A DNA stretch of 64,000 nucleotides from Thermoleptolyngbya sichuanensis A183 (GTDB taxonomy: Bacteria > Cyanobacteriota > Cyanobacteriia > Elainellales > Elainellaceae), in the NCBI RefSeq assembly GCF_013177315.1, contig NZ_CP053661.1, positions 4,340,001 to 4,404,000 on the forward strand, given 5' to 3'. Position 1 is the first letter of the stretch. Each line of letters begins with the position of its first letter. Position numbers and translations under genes: made by a program. The notes below the pieces were generated by a model that was not told the DNA's origin, searched no databases, and saw only the letters and a list, made by a program, of their open reading frames with translations. Of the stretch, positions 1 to 8,184 are shown one piece after another.

Positions 1-322
1 TTTTGGATGGGGCGCTCTGTTCATCGGTGGGGGTGAACATCAGCATCGGCGACAGGTTGATGGTGCCGTAGGTGCCGCTGCCTGCTAGAACTTCTTGCAA
101 AAAGGTGTTGCTGGGGTCGGGCGGGTTGGAGACAATGCGGGGGTTGGTGGTTCCCAGAGAGACATCGGTGAGCATACAAAAGAAGCGCGATCGCCGCCCC
201 TGCACCACCAGAAACTTGCCCACGCGCATGTCTTCGACCGACACATCTGCGTGTAGCCGCACCTCTAGCCCCTGGCTGAGGGAGCCTTGAATCACAGACC
301 CCAATGGATTTTCCAATTCCAT
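1..322 (-). CDS. HerA-like ATP-binding protein, N-terminal part (runs off the left edge)
   Basis: Read on the minus strand from ATG at 322, the first ~107 residues form a small beta-rich HAS-barrel-like module (MELENPLGSV, then ...SVEDMRVGKFLVVQG...). This module precedes the DUF87/HerA-type ATPase domain in a conserved cyanobacterial family. The Walker motifs lie beyond the window, so the ATPase assignment rests on the N-terminus alone. HerA family proteins are hexameric DNA-translocating ATPases; the exact role of the cyanobacterial branch is not established. No neighbour on the same strand helps define its function. Confidence 0.6.
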   Translation of the reverse strand, partial: MELENPLGSVIQGSLSQGLEVRLHADVSVEDMRVGKFLVVQGRRSRFFCMLTDVSLGTTNPRIVSNPPDPSNTFLQEVLAGSGTYGTINLSPMLMFTPTDEQSAPSK

Positions 323-744
323 ACGCTAATTCCGTAACCCGTTCGCACTAGCATTCACGCTCAGTAATTTGCAAGATAATTTGCAGGGTGATTTGCAAGC
401 TTTTGCGGGCGTATTGCAAAGATGTACCGAGCTTTTTGGTTTCGTAATACATACGTTCTTAATGCCATAATACACACGTTCTCAGGATTTTCTATAGTAC
501 ATGCGTTTTGCTGTGCAAACGATTTGGGGCGTGCTTGGACGGAACTGGGGTTTGGGAAAAAGATGGCTGCCCTCTAGCTGCCCTCTAATTTGTCCCCCTG
601 ATTCTTGTCCCCCTGATTCGTCCTCCTGATTTGTCCCCCTATTTGTAATGTTTCGTTTTGCCAAGCGGAGGGTTATCAAGTCCCCCGCTGTGGTTAATAA
701 TGAACGATTAGATTCTCTGCTGTTTATCGCTGTTAGGAATTGCC
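323..744. other. Intergenic region upstream of psaX
   Basis: No convincing gene. It must hold the divergent promoters of the HerA-like gene and psaX. It contains a short tandem array at about 591-645: two 15-bp copies of the form TGTCCCCCTGATTCN followed by two degenerate copies. It also contains repeated variants of AATACAyACGTTCT around 446-510. A weak AGGAA ribosome-binding site lies just before the psaX start. Confidence 0.5.
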
Positions 745-864
745 ATGACTTCTAAATCCAAACCCGCCAGCAAACCTCCCTATACCTTCCGCGCCGGTTG
801 GGCCCTGCTGCTGCTCGGCATCAACTTTGTGGTGGCGGCCTACTACTTCGGCGTTTTGAAGTAA
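745..864 (+). CDS. psaX: Photosystem I subunit PsaX
   Basis: A 39-residue protein: a short basic hydrophilic N-terminus (MTSKSKPASKPPYTFRA), then one transmembrane helix (GWALLLLGINFVVAAYYFGV) and a terminal LK. From recall it closely resembles Thermosynechococcus PsaX, especially the NFxVAAYYFGxLK end. PsaX is a peripheral single-helix subunit of the photosystem I monomer and helps bind an antenna chlorophyll. AGGAA eight bases upstream acts as ribosome-binding site, and a hairpin at 1148-1182 probably ends the transcript. The gene stands alone between arrays of short tandem repeats. It is too short for most automatic gene callers. Confidence 0.9.
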   Translation: MTSKSKPASKPPYTFRAGWALLLLGINFVVAAYYFGVLK

Positions 865-1036
865 TCCGTCAAACAGCTTTGCCCAGTGTGTATGCCCGGT
901 GGATGCCAAGTGTGTATGTCCGGTGTGTATCCCAGAGTCCAGGCCCAGAGTCCAGGACTAGTGTTCATGTCCAGTGTCCAGGCTGTCCCTCTGTCTTGCG
1001 GGCTAGCAGCATTTCGGGACACGTTTCAGGATTGAT

Positions 1037-1135
1037 TTCAGGACGCATTCAGGGCGCATTCGGGACGCATTCAGGACGCATTTAGGTCATACTCAGGACA
1101 TACTTAGGACACATTCAGGACACATTCAGAACAAC
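1037..1135. repeat. 11-bp tandem repeat array downstream of psaX
   Basis: About nine degenerate copies of an 11-bp unit of the form TTCAGGACRCA run head to tail. A less regular repeat-rich stretch precedes it at about 890-990 (variants of GTGTATGyCCGG and AGAGTCCAGG). It lies in the 3' region of the psaX transcript and is not coding. Confidence 0.75.
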
Positions 1136-1147
1136 TAAATCTTTGCA

Positions 1148-1182
1148 ACAGCGAGAGTTCTGCCCTGCGGAGTTCTCGCTGT
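1148..1182 (+). terminator. Hairpin terminator candidate after psaX
   Basis: ACAGCGAGA and TCTCGCTGT form a perfect 9-bp stem with a ~17-base loop, followed by CTTACTTTT. A second inverted pair, GTCGGC/GCCGAC, follows at about 1194-1220. It fits an intrinsic terminator for psaX. Confidence 0.5.
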
Positions 1183-1316
1183 CTTACTTTTGGGTCGGCT
1201 TTGTGCCTTTCGGGCCGACTTTGTGCAGAACTTTTGGGTGGGGCGATCGCCCGACCGGGGGCAAAAAATGCTTGAATCAGGGTGTATTTTAGGTGTATTT
1301 TATCTGTCTCTGAATC

Positions 1317-2675
1317 ATGCAAGCCGAATTCCTGCAAGCTGAGTCCGCGTCTGGTTCTCCATCCCTTGCGGCAGCGCTGCGCCAGCGGCGACAGAGGCTT
1401 GCGACCCTGATTTCTGTTCCCGTGGTGCTGTGGTCGGGGCAGAGTCCCTCGCGCAATTTTCCGGCGAATTCCTACCCGTTTCGCGCCAGCAGCCATTTTC
1501 TGTACTTCGCGGGGTTGAACTTACCCAAGGCGGCGATCGCCCTCCAGGGTTCCCACCTGACGCTGTTCTGGGACGAGCCAACCCCCGCCGAGGTGCTGTG
1601 GCACGGGCCTGGCCCGACGCGATCGCAGCTTGCGGAACAGATCGGCGCGGATGACGCACGGCCCCTGGCCGACCTGGAGCAGTATTGTGCAGGCGCGGCG
1701 ACGATTGCAGTGCAGGATAGCACCACGCGGCAACAGCAAGAGAAGCTCTTGGGGCGATCGCTCGTTGCCCCCAAGTTGGCACAGGAGCCGGATCGGGCCC
1801 TGGTGGGGGCGATCGCCCAGGTGCGGCTCTGTCACGATGACCTGGCGCTGGCAGAAATGCGGCGGGCGGCCCAGGTGACGCGGCGGGCCCACGCGGCAGG
1901 CAGGGCCGCAACCGCAACGGCCACCACCGAAGCCGAGGTGCGGGCGGCCATGGAGCAGGTGATCCTGGCGGCGGATATGACCCCTGCCTACAGCAGCATC
2001 GTCACCGTACATGGGGAGGTGCTGCACAACTGCCACTATGGACATAGGCTGGAGCCAGGGGATTTGCTGCTGGCCGATGTGGGAGCCGAAACGCCCCTGG
2101 GCTGGGCAGCGGACATGACGCGCACCTGGCCGGTGTCGGGGCAGTTTTCGCCCACCCAGTGCGATATTTACGACATTGTGCAAGCGGCCCATGACCGCTG
2201 CATCGAGGCGATCGCCCCTGGGGTGGAATACCGCGAGATTCACCTGCTGGCGGCGCGAGTGCTGGCTGAAGGACTGGTGAGCCTGGGCATTTTGTGCGGT
2301 GCGCCAGAGGAACTGGTCGAGCAAGATGCCCACGCGCTGTTTTTCCCGCATGGCGTGGGGCATCTCTTGGGGCTGGATGTCCACGATATGGAAGACTTGG
2401 GCGACCTCGCGGGTTATGAGCCGGGGCGGACGAGGAGCGATCGCTTCGGGCTATGCTATCTGCGGCTCGATCGTCCCCTGCGGCCGGGCATGGTGGTGAC
2501 GGTGGAACCCGGCTTTTACCAAATTCCGGCCCTGCTGCAAGACCCAGAAAAGCGCGATCGCTATTCCGCCCTGGTGAATTGGGATCGTCTGGCAGGGTTT
2601 GCTGATGTGCGCGGCATTCGCATTGAGGATGACGTTTTGGTTACTGCTACAGGAGTTGAGGTGCTGACGGAGTGA
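1317..2675 (+). CDS. Xaa-Pro aminopeptidase family (M24B) metallopeptidase
   Basis: A 452-residue cytoplasmic aminopeptidase P-type enzyme that would release N-terminal residues preceding proline. The N-terminal third is the creatinase-like domain (SNFLYFAGL-type region near residue 60). The C-terminal pita-bread domain carries the dinuclear-metal ligands D254 and D266 (ADVGAE...AADMTR), H349 (HGVGHLLGLDVHD), E397 (VEPGFY) and E437 (IRIEDDV), so it looks catalytically complete. Length matches bacterial PepP (~440). The ATG at 1317 leaves a normal N-terminus. It converges on the tamB-like gene with 24 bp between stops. Confidence 0.9.
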   Translation: MQAEFLQAESASGSPSLAAALRQRRQRLATLISVPVVLWSGQSPSRNFPANSYPFRASSHFLYFAGLNLPKAAIALQGSHLTLFWDEPTPAEVLWHGPGPTRSQLAEQIGADDARPLADLEQYCAGAATIAVQDSTTRQQQEKLLGRSLVAPKLAQEPDRALVGAIAQVRLCHDDLALAEMRRAAQVTRRAHAAGRAATATATTEAEVRAAMEQVILAADMTPAYSSIVTVHGEVLHNCHYGHRLEPGDLLLADVGAETPLGWAADMTRTWPVSGQFSPTQCDIYDIVQAAHDRCIEAIAPGVEYREIHLLAARVLAEGLVSLGILCGAPEELVEQDAHALFFPHGVGHLLGLDVHDMEDLGDLAGYEPGRTRSDRFGLCYLRLDRPLRPGMVVTVEPGFYQIPALLQDPEKRDRYSALVNWDRLAGFADVRGIRIEDDVLVTATGVEVLTE

Positions 2676-2699
2676 CGAAGGGTTCCTAGCCCAACGCTG

Positions 2700-5600
2700 C
2701 TAAAACCGCGTCTCAAATTCCAGAATCGCCCCGGTTCCGCCATCGGTGTCGATGTAGCTGCGGATTAGGAACTGGTCGTTGATGCGATAGCGCAGGTTGA
2801 ACTGCACAGGCGCATCGGCCGTCAGGATCGCCAGCACAGAGCCGGAGAGGTCAGTGCCAAACAGGTCAATCCCCGCTTCGGCGGCGAGTTCGAGGGTGGT
2901 GCTGGAGGCGTTTTCGGAGGGCAGCAGCGTGGGGAACAGCCGGAAATCCGACAGTCCCAGCACTTCGCTGATGACACCCTGGATGCCAGGGAGCAGGGCG
3001 GAACCTGCTAGGTTGGCGATCGCCAGCGTACTGTCGCCCTGCCCAAAGGTATTGATAAAGCCGCCGCCAATCAGCGCAATAATTTCGCTGTCGCTGCGGG
3101 CGGGGCTGCTGGTTAGCGCAAACGTGTCTGACCCGGTGAGGAATCCATCCAGCATTTCGCTGGCATAGCCGTCTACTGTGGCGATGACCCGCACATTACT
3201 GAGGCTGCCCAAGTCTGTCACCAGGGTTTCGTTAATCTCGGCGGCTCCGCTAGAGGTCGTGATCGGTGTGCGGGTCACCTCTGGTACTGAGGCCACAAGC
3301 TGCACTTGCAGGTAAGGATCGAGTCCCCGCTGCGGCGTAAATTCGGCGGTGTTGTTGTAGCCCCGCACCAAGTTGAATTGCGTGGTGAATAGGTTGACGA
3401 TGCCCCGACGAACTTGCAGTTCTCCCTCTGGACGGGGGGCCCGGACGGTGCCGTTGACCCGCAGTTCGCCCGCCACCAGAAAGTCCAGCAGCGGGTCGAG
3501 TGTAATTCGCAACCCGCGCCCCAGGCTCAATCGCAGGTTATCAAACCGGGGCGGAATGGTGATGTCATTAGGGTCAATGGGATCGTCTTCGGGCGGTGGC
3601 GCGTCGCCGCTGAGCAACTGGACGCGACCGTTGGTGAGCGCAATGTCGCCCCCAATTACCGGCGCAAGGGCGGTTCCGGTAACTTGCACTGCGCCATCGA
3701 CCCCACCGCTATACAGGCCCTTCAGATTCAGCACGACCTGATTAAGGCTGACTGTCAGTGGCTGGTTGACGGTTGTTTCGCTTTGTGGAAAATCATTGGG
3801 GTCAAAAATCGGCAAGATGCCCTCTGCAACCACTTCTCCCTGGCGGAACTGGCCGCGAATGCCTTCCACATCCACAAAGCTGGTGTTGAACTGGGCGCGG
3901 CCGGTGATGTTGGTCAGGGGTTCTGGCAGGGCGGGTGCGGTCATCGAGGCTCCGTTAAACTCGGCCGCGCCCGTCACCAGCGGCGCACTCAGCGTGCCCG
4001 TAATGTCCAAGTTGATATCCGCCTCGCCGCCGGCCCAGGCCACCTGGTTGGTAAACAGGCTGAGCAGTTCCAAGCCTTCGTTTTTGACGGAGAGGTTGAT
4101 GGCGATCGCCTCGCTGTCGGGCGATACGTCCATGAAATCGAAGGCGTAGGGAATATCGGCCCGCAGGCGCAGGGGTTCTGTTTCGTTGACGCTCATTTGC
4201 CCGATGATCCGCGCTCGCGCATCGTCGTAGCTGAAGAGCGCCCTGGCATCTCGAACGGACTGCTGCTGAATCTTGGCATCGAACAAGCTCACTTCGCCGC
4301 GCACCTCTGGATCGCCAAGGCTGCCCTGCAAAAAGGCGTTACCATTCACCCGACCCGTGATGCTAATAGGCAACCGCACGATGTCCTGAAGGGGTGTGAT
4401 ATCCACCGACTGCGCCTGAAGCTGGCCCGAAATCTCGTCTGCGCCAAACTGCCCGTTAAAACTGAGGAAGGCTTCGTCCGACCCCAGCCGCAGCGGTAAC
4501 AGTTCCAGAACCCCATCCTGGAGCGTACCCTGGGCGATCACCTGCTGCGCGTTAAACTCGCCCCATTGCCAGTTTTCTCCCGCCAGGTTGAAGTCTGCGG
4601 TCACGCCCGACCGCACTGAACCAGACAGGTTCAGTGTGGCTTCAAAGTTGCCTTGCAGTTCTGCCAGCCGAGGCAGAGGATTGGCGGCTTCGTCCTGCTG
4701 TTTTTGTAGATCCAGCAGCGCCAGGATCTCGGAATAGCGCTGGAGTTGCTGGTAAATGGGGCGATCGCCCGTTTGTATGGGCACGGTGGCCAGGTCGGTG
4801 GACTGGGCCGTGGGCGGCTGCCGGAAGCCTCGCGCCACGTCGTCGAAGTCATACCAGCGCAGGGTATTCAGCACGTCCTGAATGCGGGCGTTGTCGGTTT
4901 CCAGGGTCGCCTCGAACTGCGGGTCGTCGCCCAGCGTTGCGCTGCCGTTCACTGCGACCGTGCTGTAGGGCTGATCCAGGGGCGGCCGCTCGGTGGGCAA
5001 TGCCAGTGCCAGCAGCCCGTCCTCTAGCTCGATCCGGTCGTTGCGGTAGGTGATGCGCCCGCTGAACTGGTCGGCAAATAGGTAGCCAATGGCAGGGCGG
5101 ACGATGGTGAGATTGCCTTCGGTGGCGTAGGTGTCGAGGTTTACGTCAGCGCTGGCGGTGATCGTGCCCGTGACCGGGCCCAGCCCCAAGTCGGCTGCCG
5201 GGGTGAGGGCAAACCAGTCTAGGGGCAGGTTTTCTAATGTGGTGACCAGCGTGCGATTGCGCCTCGTTCCTGCTGCCCGCGCCCCGTCATGCACCAGCAG
5301 AAACGAGCGCGGCAGATAGTTGCCATCCAGATCGAGCGAAATCTGGTCGCGGCGGCCCGTCAGGTCAGCCCGCACGCCCTGACCCATTGCAAACTGCACC
5401 GGCCCGGCCAGGCGCGGATCAAACTGGCGCTGGTTAATGGCCAGCCCGTTGAGCGCCAGCAGTCCGTTCACATTCGGCGCAGCAGGCGTGCCCGACACCC
5501 GACCGGAAAAGTCCGTCCGCCCAGCCACACGCACCTGGGGCGGCAAGGTGACAGGCAGTCGATTCAGGTCAAAGTCCTGCACCTCCAGCGCCAGGTCAAA

Positions 5601-7577
5601 GCTAGAGATTTCCGGCGTGTTGCCTGTGGTCTGTGCAAAGACTGTGCCATTGGCGCGGAAGCCCGGAGCCGCCGCCCGATTCAGCACAAGGCGATCGCCC
5701 AGCCAGCGAAAATCTGCCGTCAGTGGCCCCGTTAGCAGCGACACGCCCTGCGACAGCCGCACATCGCCCTCTGCCCGAATGCCCGCCAGCGTCGGATCGG
5801 CCAGCGTGCCTGCCAGCCGCACCGTGCCATCCAGCGTGCCCGCCAGCTCCGGCGAAAACGGCCGCAGCCCCACCCCCTGGCTCCGCACCACGGCCTGCCA
5901 GCGATCGCCCACCAGGTCGCCCTCCGCACTCACGCGCCCGCCCGCGACCTCCAGCGTCGTGTTTTGCAGCCGCAGATTCTCGCCCGCAATCAGCAGTTCC
6001 CCCCGTGCTGGGTAGGTCGCCTCCGCCGCCTGCCATTGAATCGCCGTGCGGAGTGCATTAGACGGCCCCTCTACCTGCGCGGTTGCATTAACCCGTCCTA
6101 GCACGATTTCTGGCGGCAGCGTTGCGCCGTAGGTTCGCGCCAGGGCATCGGCGGGCAGATTTCGCGCCTGGACTCGCGCCTGCACGGTCGCCTCCTCGCC
6201 CAGCCCCAGCACGCCGCCCCCCGTCACCACGCCACCGCCCGGAAGCTGCGCCACCAGATCCGTCAAATCAACCCGCTCCTTCACCAGCGAAAAGCGGGCA
6301 CTGAGGCGAGCAATGGCAACTTTGTCAATTAGCAGGGGGCGACTGCTGCGAACCATGCCCGCCACAATCGGCCCATCGGGCGGCCCCGTCACCGTCACAT
6401 CGGCATCAAAGGCCCCAGCAAGGGTGATCGGGGTCGCTACGTCTGCCGTTTCTTCGATCTGGCGAAAATCCACGTTGCGGACGCGAGTGGACAGGTTGTA
6501 GCCCTCACGCAGGTCATAGGTTCCTTCTACTTCAACGGGAATCGTGCCGTAGGTAACGCGCCCGTCTTCGATAGTGATCAGCCGATTGCGAAACCGCAGT
6601 TGGGCCCCGGCCTGGGTAATGCGCTTGGGCACATCGGCGATCGCCACTGCCACATCGGCAAACCGGGCCGTCCCGTTCAGCCCCGTCACCGTGTCGTCGG
6701 CAAACCGGAGTTCCAGGTTAGAAGACAGCCGTCCGTCCTCTAGCGCCACGGGCATCGCCAGCAGCGCCCCCACATCCTGCACGGCAATGCCATCGGACTG
6801 CACCACCAAATTCAGCCGAAAATCGGGCACAGTGATCCCTTCGCCCCGCAGCCGCAGCGCCCCACCCCGGCCAGGATTTCCAGTGACATCAAAGCGAATA
6901 TTTTGCCCTTCCAGCCTCACCCCGCTGGCATCGGTAGCCTCGATGGAGTCCAGGTTTACCTCGCCGTTGACCTGTTGCAGCCGCACCGATAAGTCCGAAT
7001 CAGGCTGCACCCCCGGCTTTTCCGCCTCGATCATCAGTTGCGCCGAGGGAGCCACGGTCACCGTACCGTCTGCGATCAATAGCTGCCGCAGCTCAACCTT
7101 CAGCGGGGGGTCGTCCTCGCTTTCGGCCAGTTCAATGGCGATCCACTTGCCGTCGTCGGTCTGGTCGAGAAAAATGTCGGGGTTTTGCAGGGTCAGCACC
7201 AGCCCCAGACGACGCTGGAGCAGATCCAGGAGGTTAAACCGGGCGCGGACTTGCTGCACCGTAGCGCGATCGCCATCGGTCTCCGTTGGCGGCAAGACTG
7301 ATTCGCCAAACACAATCTCGCCCTGGCCGCGCCAGTTGAGCGCAAGGCCTTGCAGCGGGCCCACCTGAACGGGGCGGTTGATCGTCTCACTCAGCGTAGT
7401 AGACAGCAGCGGAGCTAGGTCGTTTCGCAAAAAACTTCGCACCCACAGCGTTCCGCCCACGCTGCCTGCCAGAGCGACCAGCCCCAACCCCAGGGCAACG
7501 GGTCGCCAGGCCAGGCGGAGACGACGACGGGGCGGACGAGGCGGCTGCGGCGCGGCGGGTGGCTCAGGTGAATTCAC
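2700..7577 (-). CDS. TamB/DUF490-type translocation and assembly module protein
   Basis: 1625 residues: a short proline/arginine-rich cytoplasmic tail, one membrane anchor at about residues 28-50 (LALGLGLVALAGSVGGTLWV), then a very long beta-rich periplasmic region with repeated GxVxGxG-type strands. The C-terminal ~400 residues have the DUF490/TamB signature and end with the motif ...GAILEFETRF. TamB-like proteins form a hydrophobic groove bridging inner and outer membranes; they take part in outer-membrane protein assembly and lipid transport. The start is GTG at 7577, with no in-frame ATG just upstream and no clear Shine-Dalgarno. Two genes away on the other strand is an LptD-like barrel, so this is a small outer-membrane biogenesis neighbourhood. 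Confidence 0.88.
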   Translation of the reverse strand: MNSPEPPAAPQPPRPPRRRLRLAWRPVALGLGLVALAGSVGGTLWVRSFLRNDLAPLLSTTLSETINRPVQVGPLQGLALNWRGQGEIVFGESVLPPTETDGDRATVQQVRARFNLLDLLQRRLGLVLTLQNPDIFLDQTDDGKWIAIELAESEDDPPLKVELRQLLIADGTVTVAPSAQLMIEAEKPGVQPDSDLSVRLQQVNGEVNLDSIEATDASGVRLEGQNIRFDVTGNPGRGGALRLRGEGITVPDFRLNLVVQSDGIAVQDVGALLAMPVALEDGRLSSNLELRFADDTVTGLNGTARFADVAVAIADVPKRITQAGAQLRFRNRLITIEDGRVTYGTIPVEVEGTYDLREGYNLSTRVRNVDFRQIEETADVATPITLAGAFDADVTVTGPPDGPIVAGMVRSSRPLLIDKVAIARLSARFSLVKERVDLTDLVAQLPGGGVVTGGGVLGLGEEATVQARVQARNLPADALARTYGATLPPEIVLGRVNATAQVEGPSNALRTAIQWQAAEATYPARGELLIAGENLRLQNTTLEVAGGRVSAEGDLVGDRWQAVVRSQGVGLRPFSPELAGTLDGTVRLAGTLADPTLAGIRAEGDVRLSQGVSLLTGPLTADFRWLGDRLVLNRAAAPGFRANGTVFAQTTGNTPEISSFDLALEVQDFDLNRLPVTLPPQVRVAGRTDFSGRVSGTPAAPNVNGLLALNGLAINQRQFDPRLAGPVQFAMGQGVRADLTGRRDQISLDLDGNYLPRSFLLVHDGARAAGTRRNRTLVTTLENLPLDWFALTPAADLGLGPVTGTITASADVNLDTYATEGNLTIVRPAIGYLFADQFSGRITYRNDRIELEDGLLALALPTERPPLDQPYSTVAVNGSATLGDDPQFEATLETDNARIQDVLNTLRWYDFDDVARGFRQPPTAQSTDLATVPIQTGDRPIYQQLQRYSEILALLDLQKQQDEAANPLPRLAELQGNFEATLNLSGSVRSGVTADFNLAGENWQWGEFNAQQVIAQGTLQDGVLELLPLRLGSDEAFLSFNGQFGADEISGQLQAQSVDITPLQDIVRLPISITGRVNGNAFLQGSLGDPEVRGEVSLFDAKIQQQSVRDARALFSYDDARARIIGQMSVNETEPLRLRADIPYAFDFMDVSPDSEAIAINLSVKNEGLELLSLFTNQVAWAGGEADINLDITGTLSAPLVTGAAEFNGASMTAPALPEPLTNITGRAQFNTSFVDVEGIRGQFRQGEVVAEGILPIFDPNDFPQSETTVNQPLTVSLNQVVLNLKGLYSGGVDGAVQVTGTALAPVIGGDIALTNGRVQLLSGDAPPPEDDPIDPNDITIPPRFDNLRLSLGRGLRITLDPLLDFLVAGELRVNGTVRAPRPEGELQVRRGIVNLFTTQFNLVRGYNNTAEFTPQRGLDPYLQVQLVASVPEVTRTPITTSSGAAEINETLVTDLGSLSNVRVIATVDGYASEMLDGFLTGSDTFALTSSPARSDSEIIALIGGGFINTFGQGDSTLAIANLAGSALLPGIQGVISEVLGLSDFRLFPTLLPSENASSTTLELAAEAGIDLFGTDLSGSVLAILTADAPVQFNLRYRINDQFLIRSYIDTDGGTGAILEFETRF

Positions 7578-7753
7578 GATGACAGCAGGACGCTTTCAAA
7601 GAGTAGGTTCACTAAGACTTTAGCCCAGATGCTTCGATTGAGCCTATGGCGGCCAAAAGGATTTATTGAACGGGATTTTGCCCTGCTCAGAGAGTCCCTG
7701 AAATGGGGGCAAAGCGGGTGCCAAAGCGGATGCCAAAGCTGGCAAACGGAGGC

Positions 7754-7789
7754 GGGCGATTCGCGAAGCGATCCCTGCGGGAATCGCCC
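7754..7789. repeat. Palindromic repeat, copy A (intergenic)
   Basis: A near-perfect palindrome, GGGCGATTCGCGAAGCGA followed by TCCCTGCGGGAATCGCCC, in the 333-bp gap between the tamB-like gene and psbI. Four further copies lie inside coding sequences of this window (8626, 8766, 9225 and 62142). Nothing else in the gap looks like a gene; the psbI promoter must be here. Confidence 0.85.
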
Positions 7790-7910
7790 AACACTCCCAA
7801 CTGCCTTCTGGAAAAAACCGGGTAAAAGTTGCGCTCACCCTAGGTCGAAAAAGGGGACATCGTTTCGATATGATAATGGAGCTTGTTTTTGAAACCCTGC
7901 TAGAGTATCC

Positions 7911-8027
7911 ATGCTGACGCTTAAAGTGATTGTTTATATCGTCGTGCTGTTCTTCATCAGCCTGTTCGTGTTTGGCTTCCTGTCCAACGACCCCTCGCGC
8001 AACCCCAACCGCCGAGATCTCGAATAG
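7911..8027 (+). CDS. psbI: Photosystem II reaction centre protein I
   Basis: A 38-residue protein with one transmembrane helix near the N-terminus ([19 protein letters not shown]) and the conserved stromal tail [14 protein letters not shown]. Length and tail match PsbI, a low-molecular-mass subunit bound to D1 at the edge of the photosystem II core and important for early assembly. It starts MLTLK where most homologues start METLK. No strong ribosome-binding site is visible. It sits alone between the tamB-like gene (opposite strand) and the LptD-like gene (same strand, 157 bp downstream). It is too short for most gene callers. Confidence 0.95.
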   Translation: MLTLKVIVYIVVLFFISLFVFGFLSNDPSRNPNRRDLE

Positions 8028-8184
8028 TTCTCGAATATTTTTTGTCTAAACAACCCTCCGCCCCCAGCCGCGGCAGGGCACTTAATCGTGGGAAGCGTCG
8101 TCAAGCGTCGTGACTGACCCCCAGGGCTGCTCGCACTCAGGGCTGCTTGCCTGACCTGATGGTTTGACTTAGTTTTAGCTGCGT

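Noticed and set aside
1521-4499. Long ORFs antisense to the M24 peptidase and the tamB-like gene (for example 1521-2384 minus and 3414-4499 plus)
   Set aside because: They overlap well supported genes, have basic, biased composition and no recognisable family.
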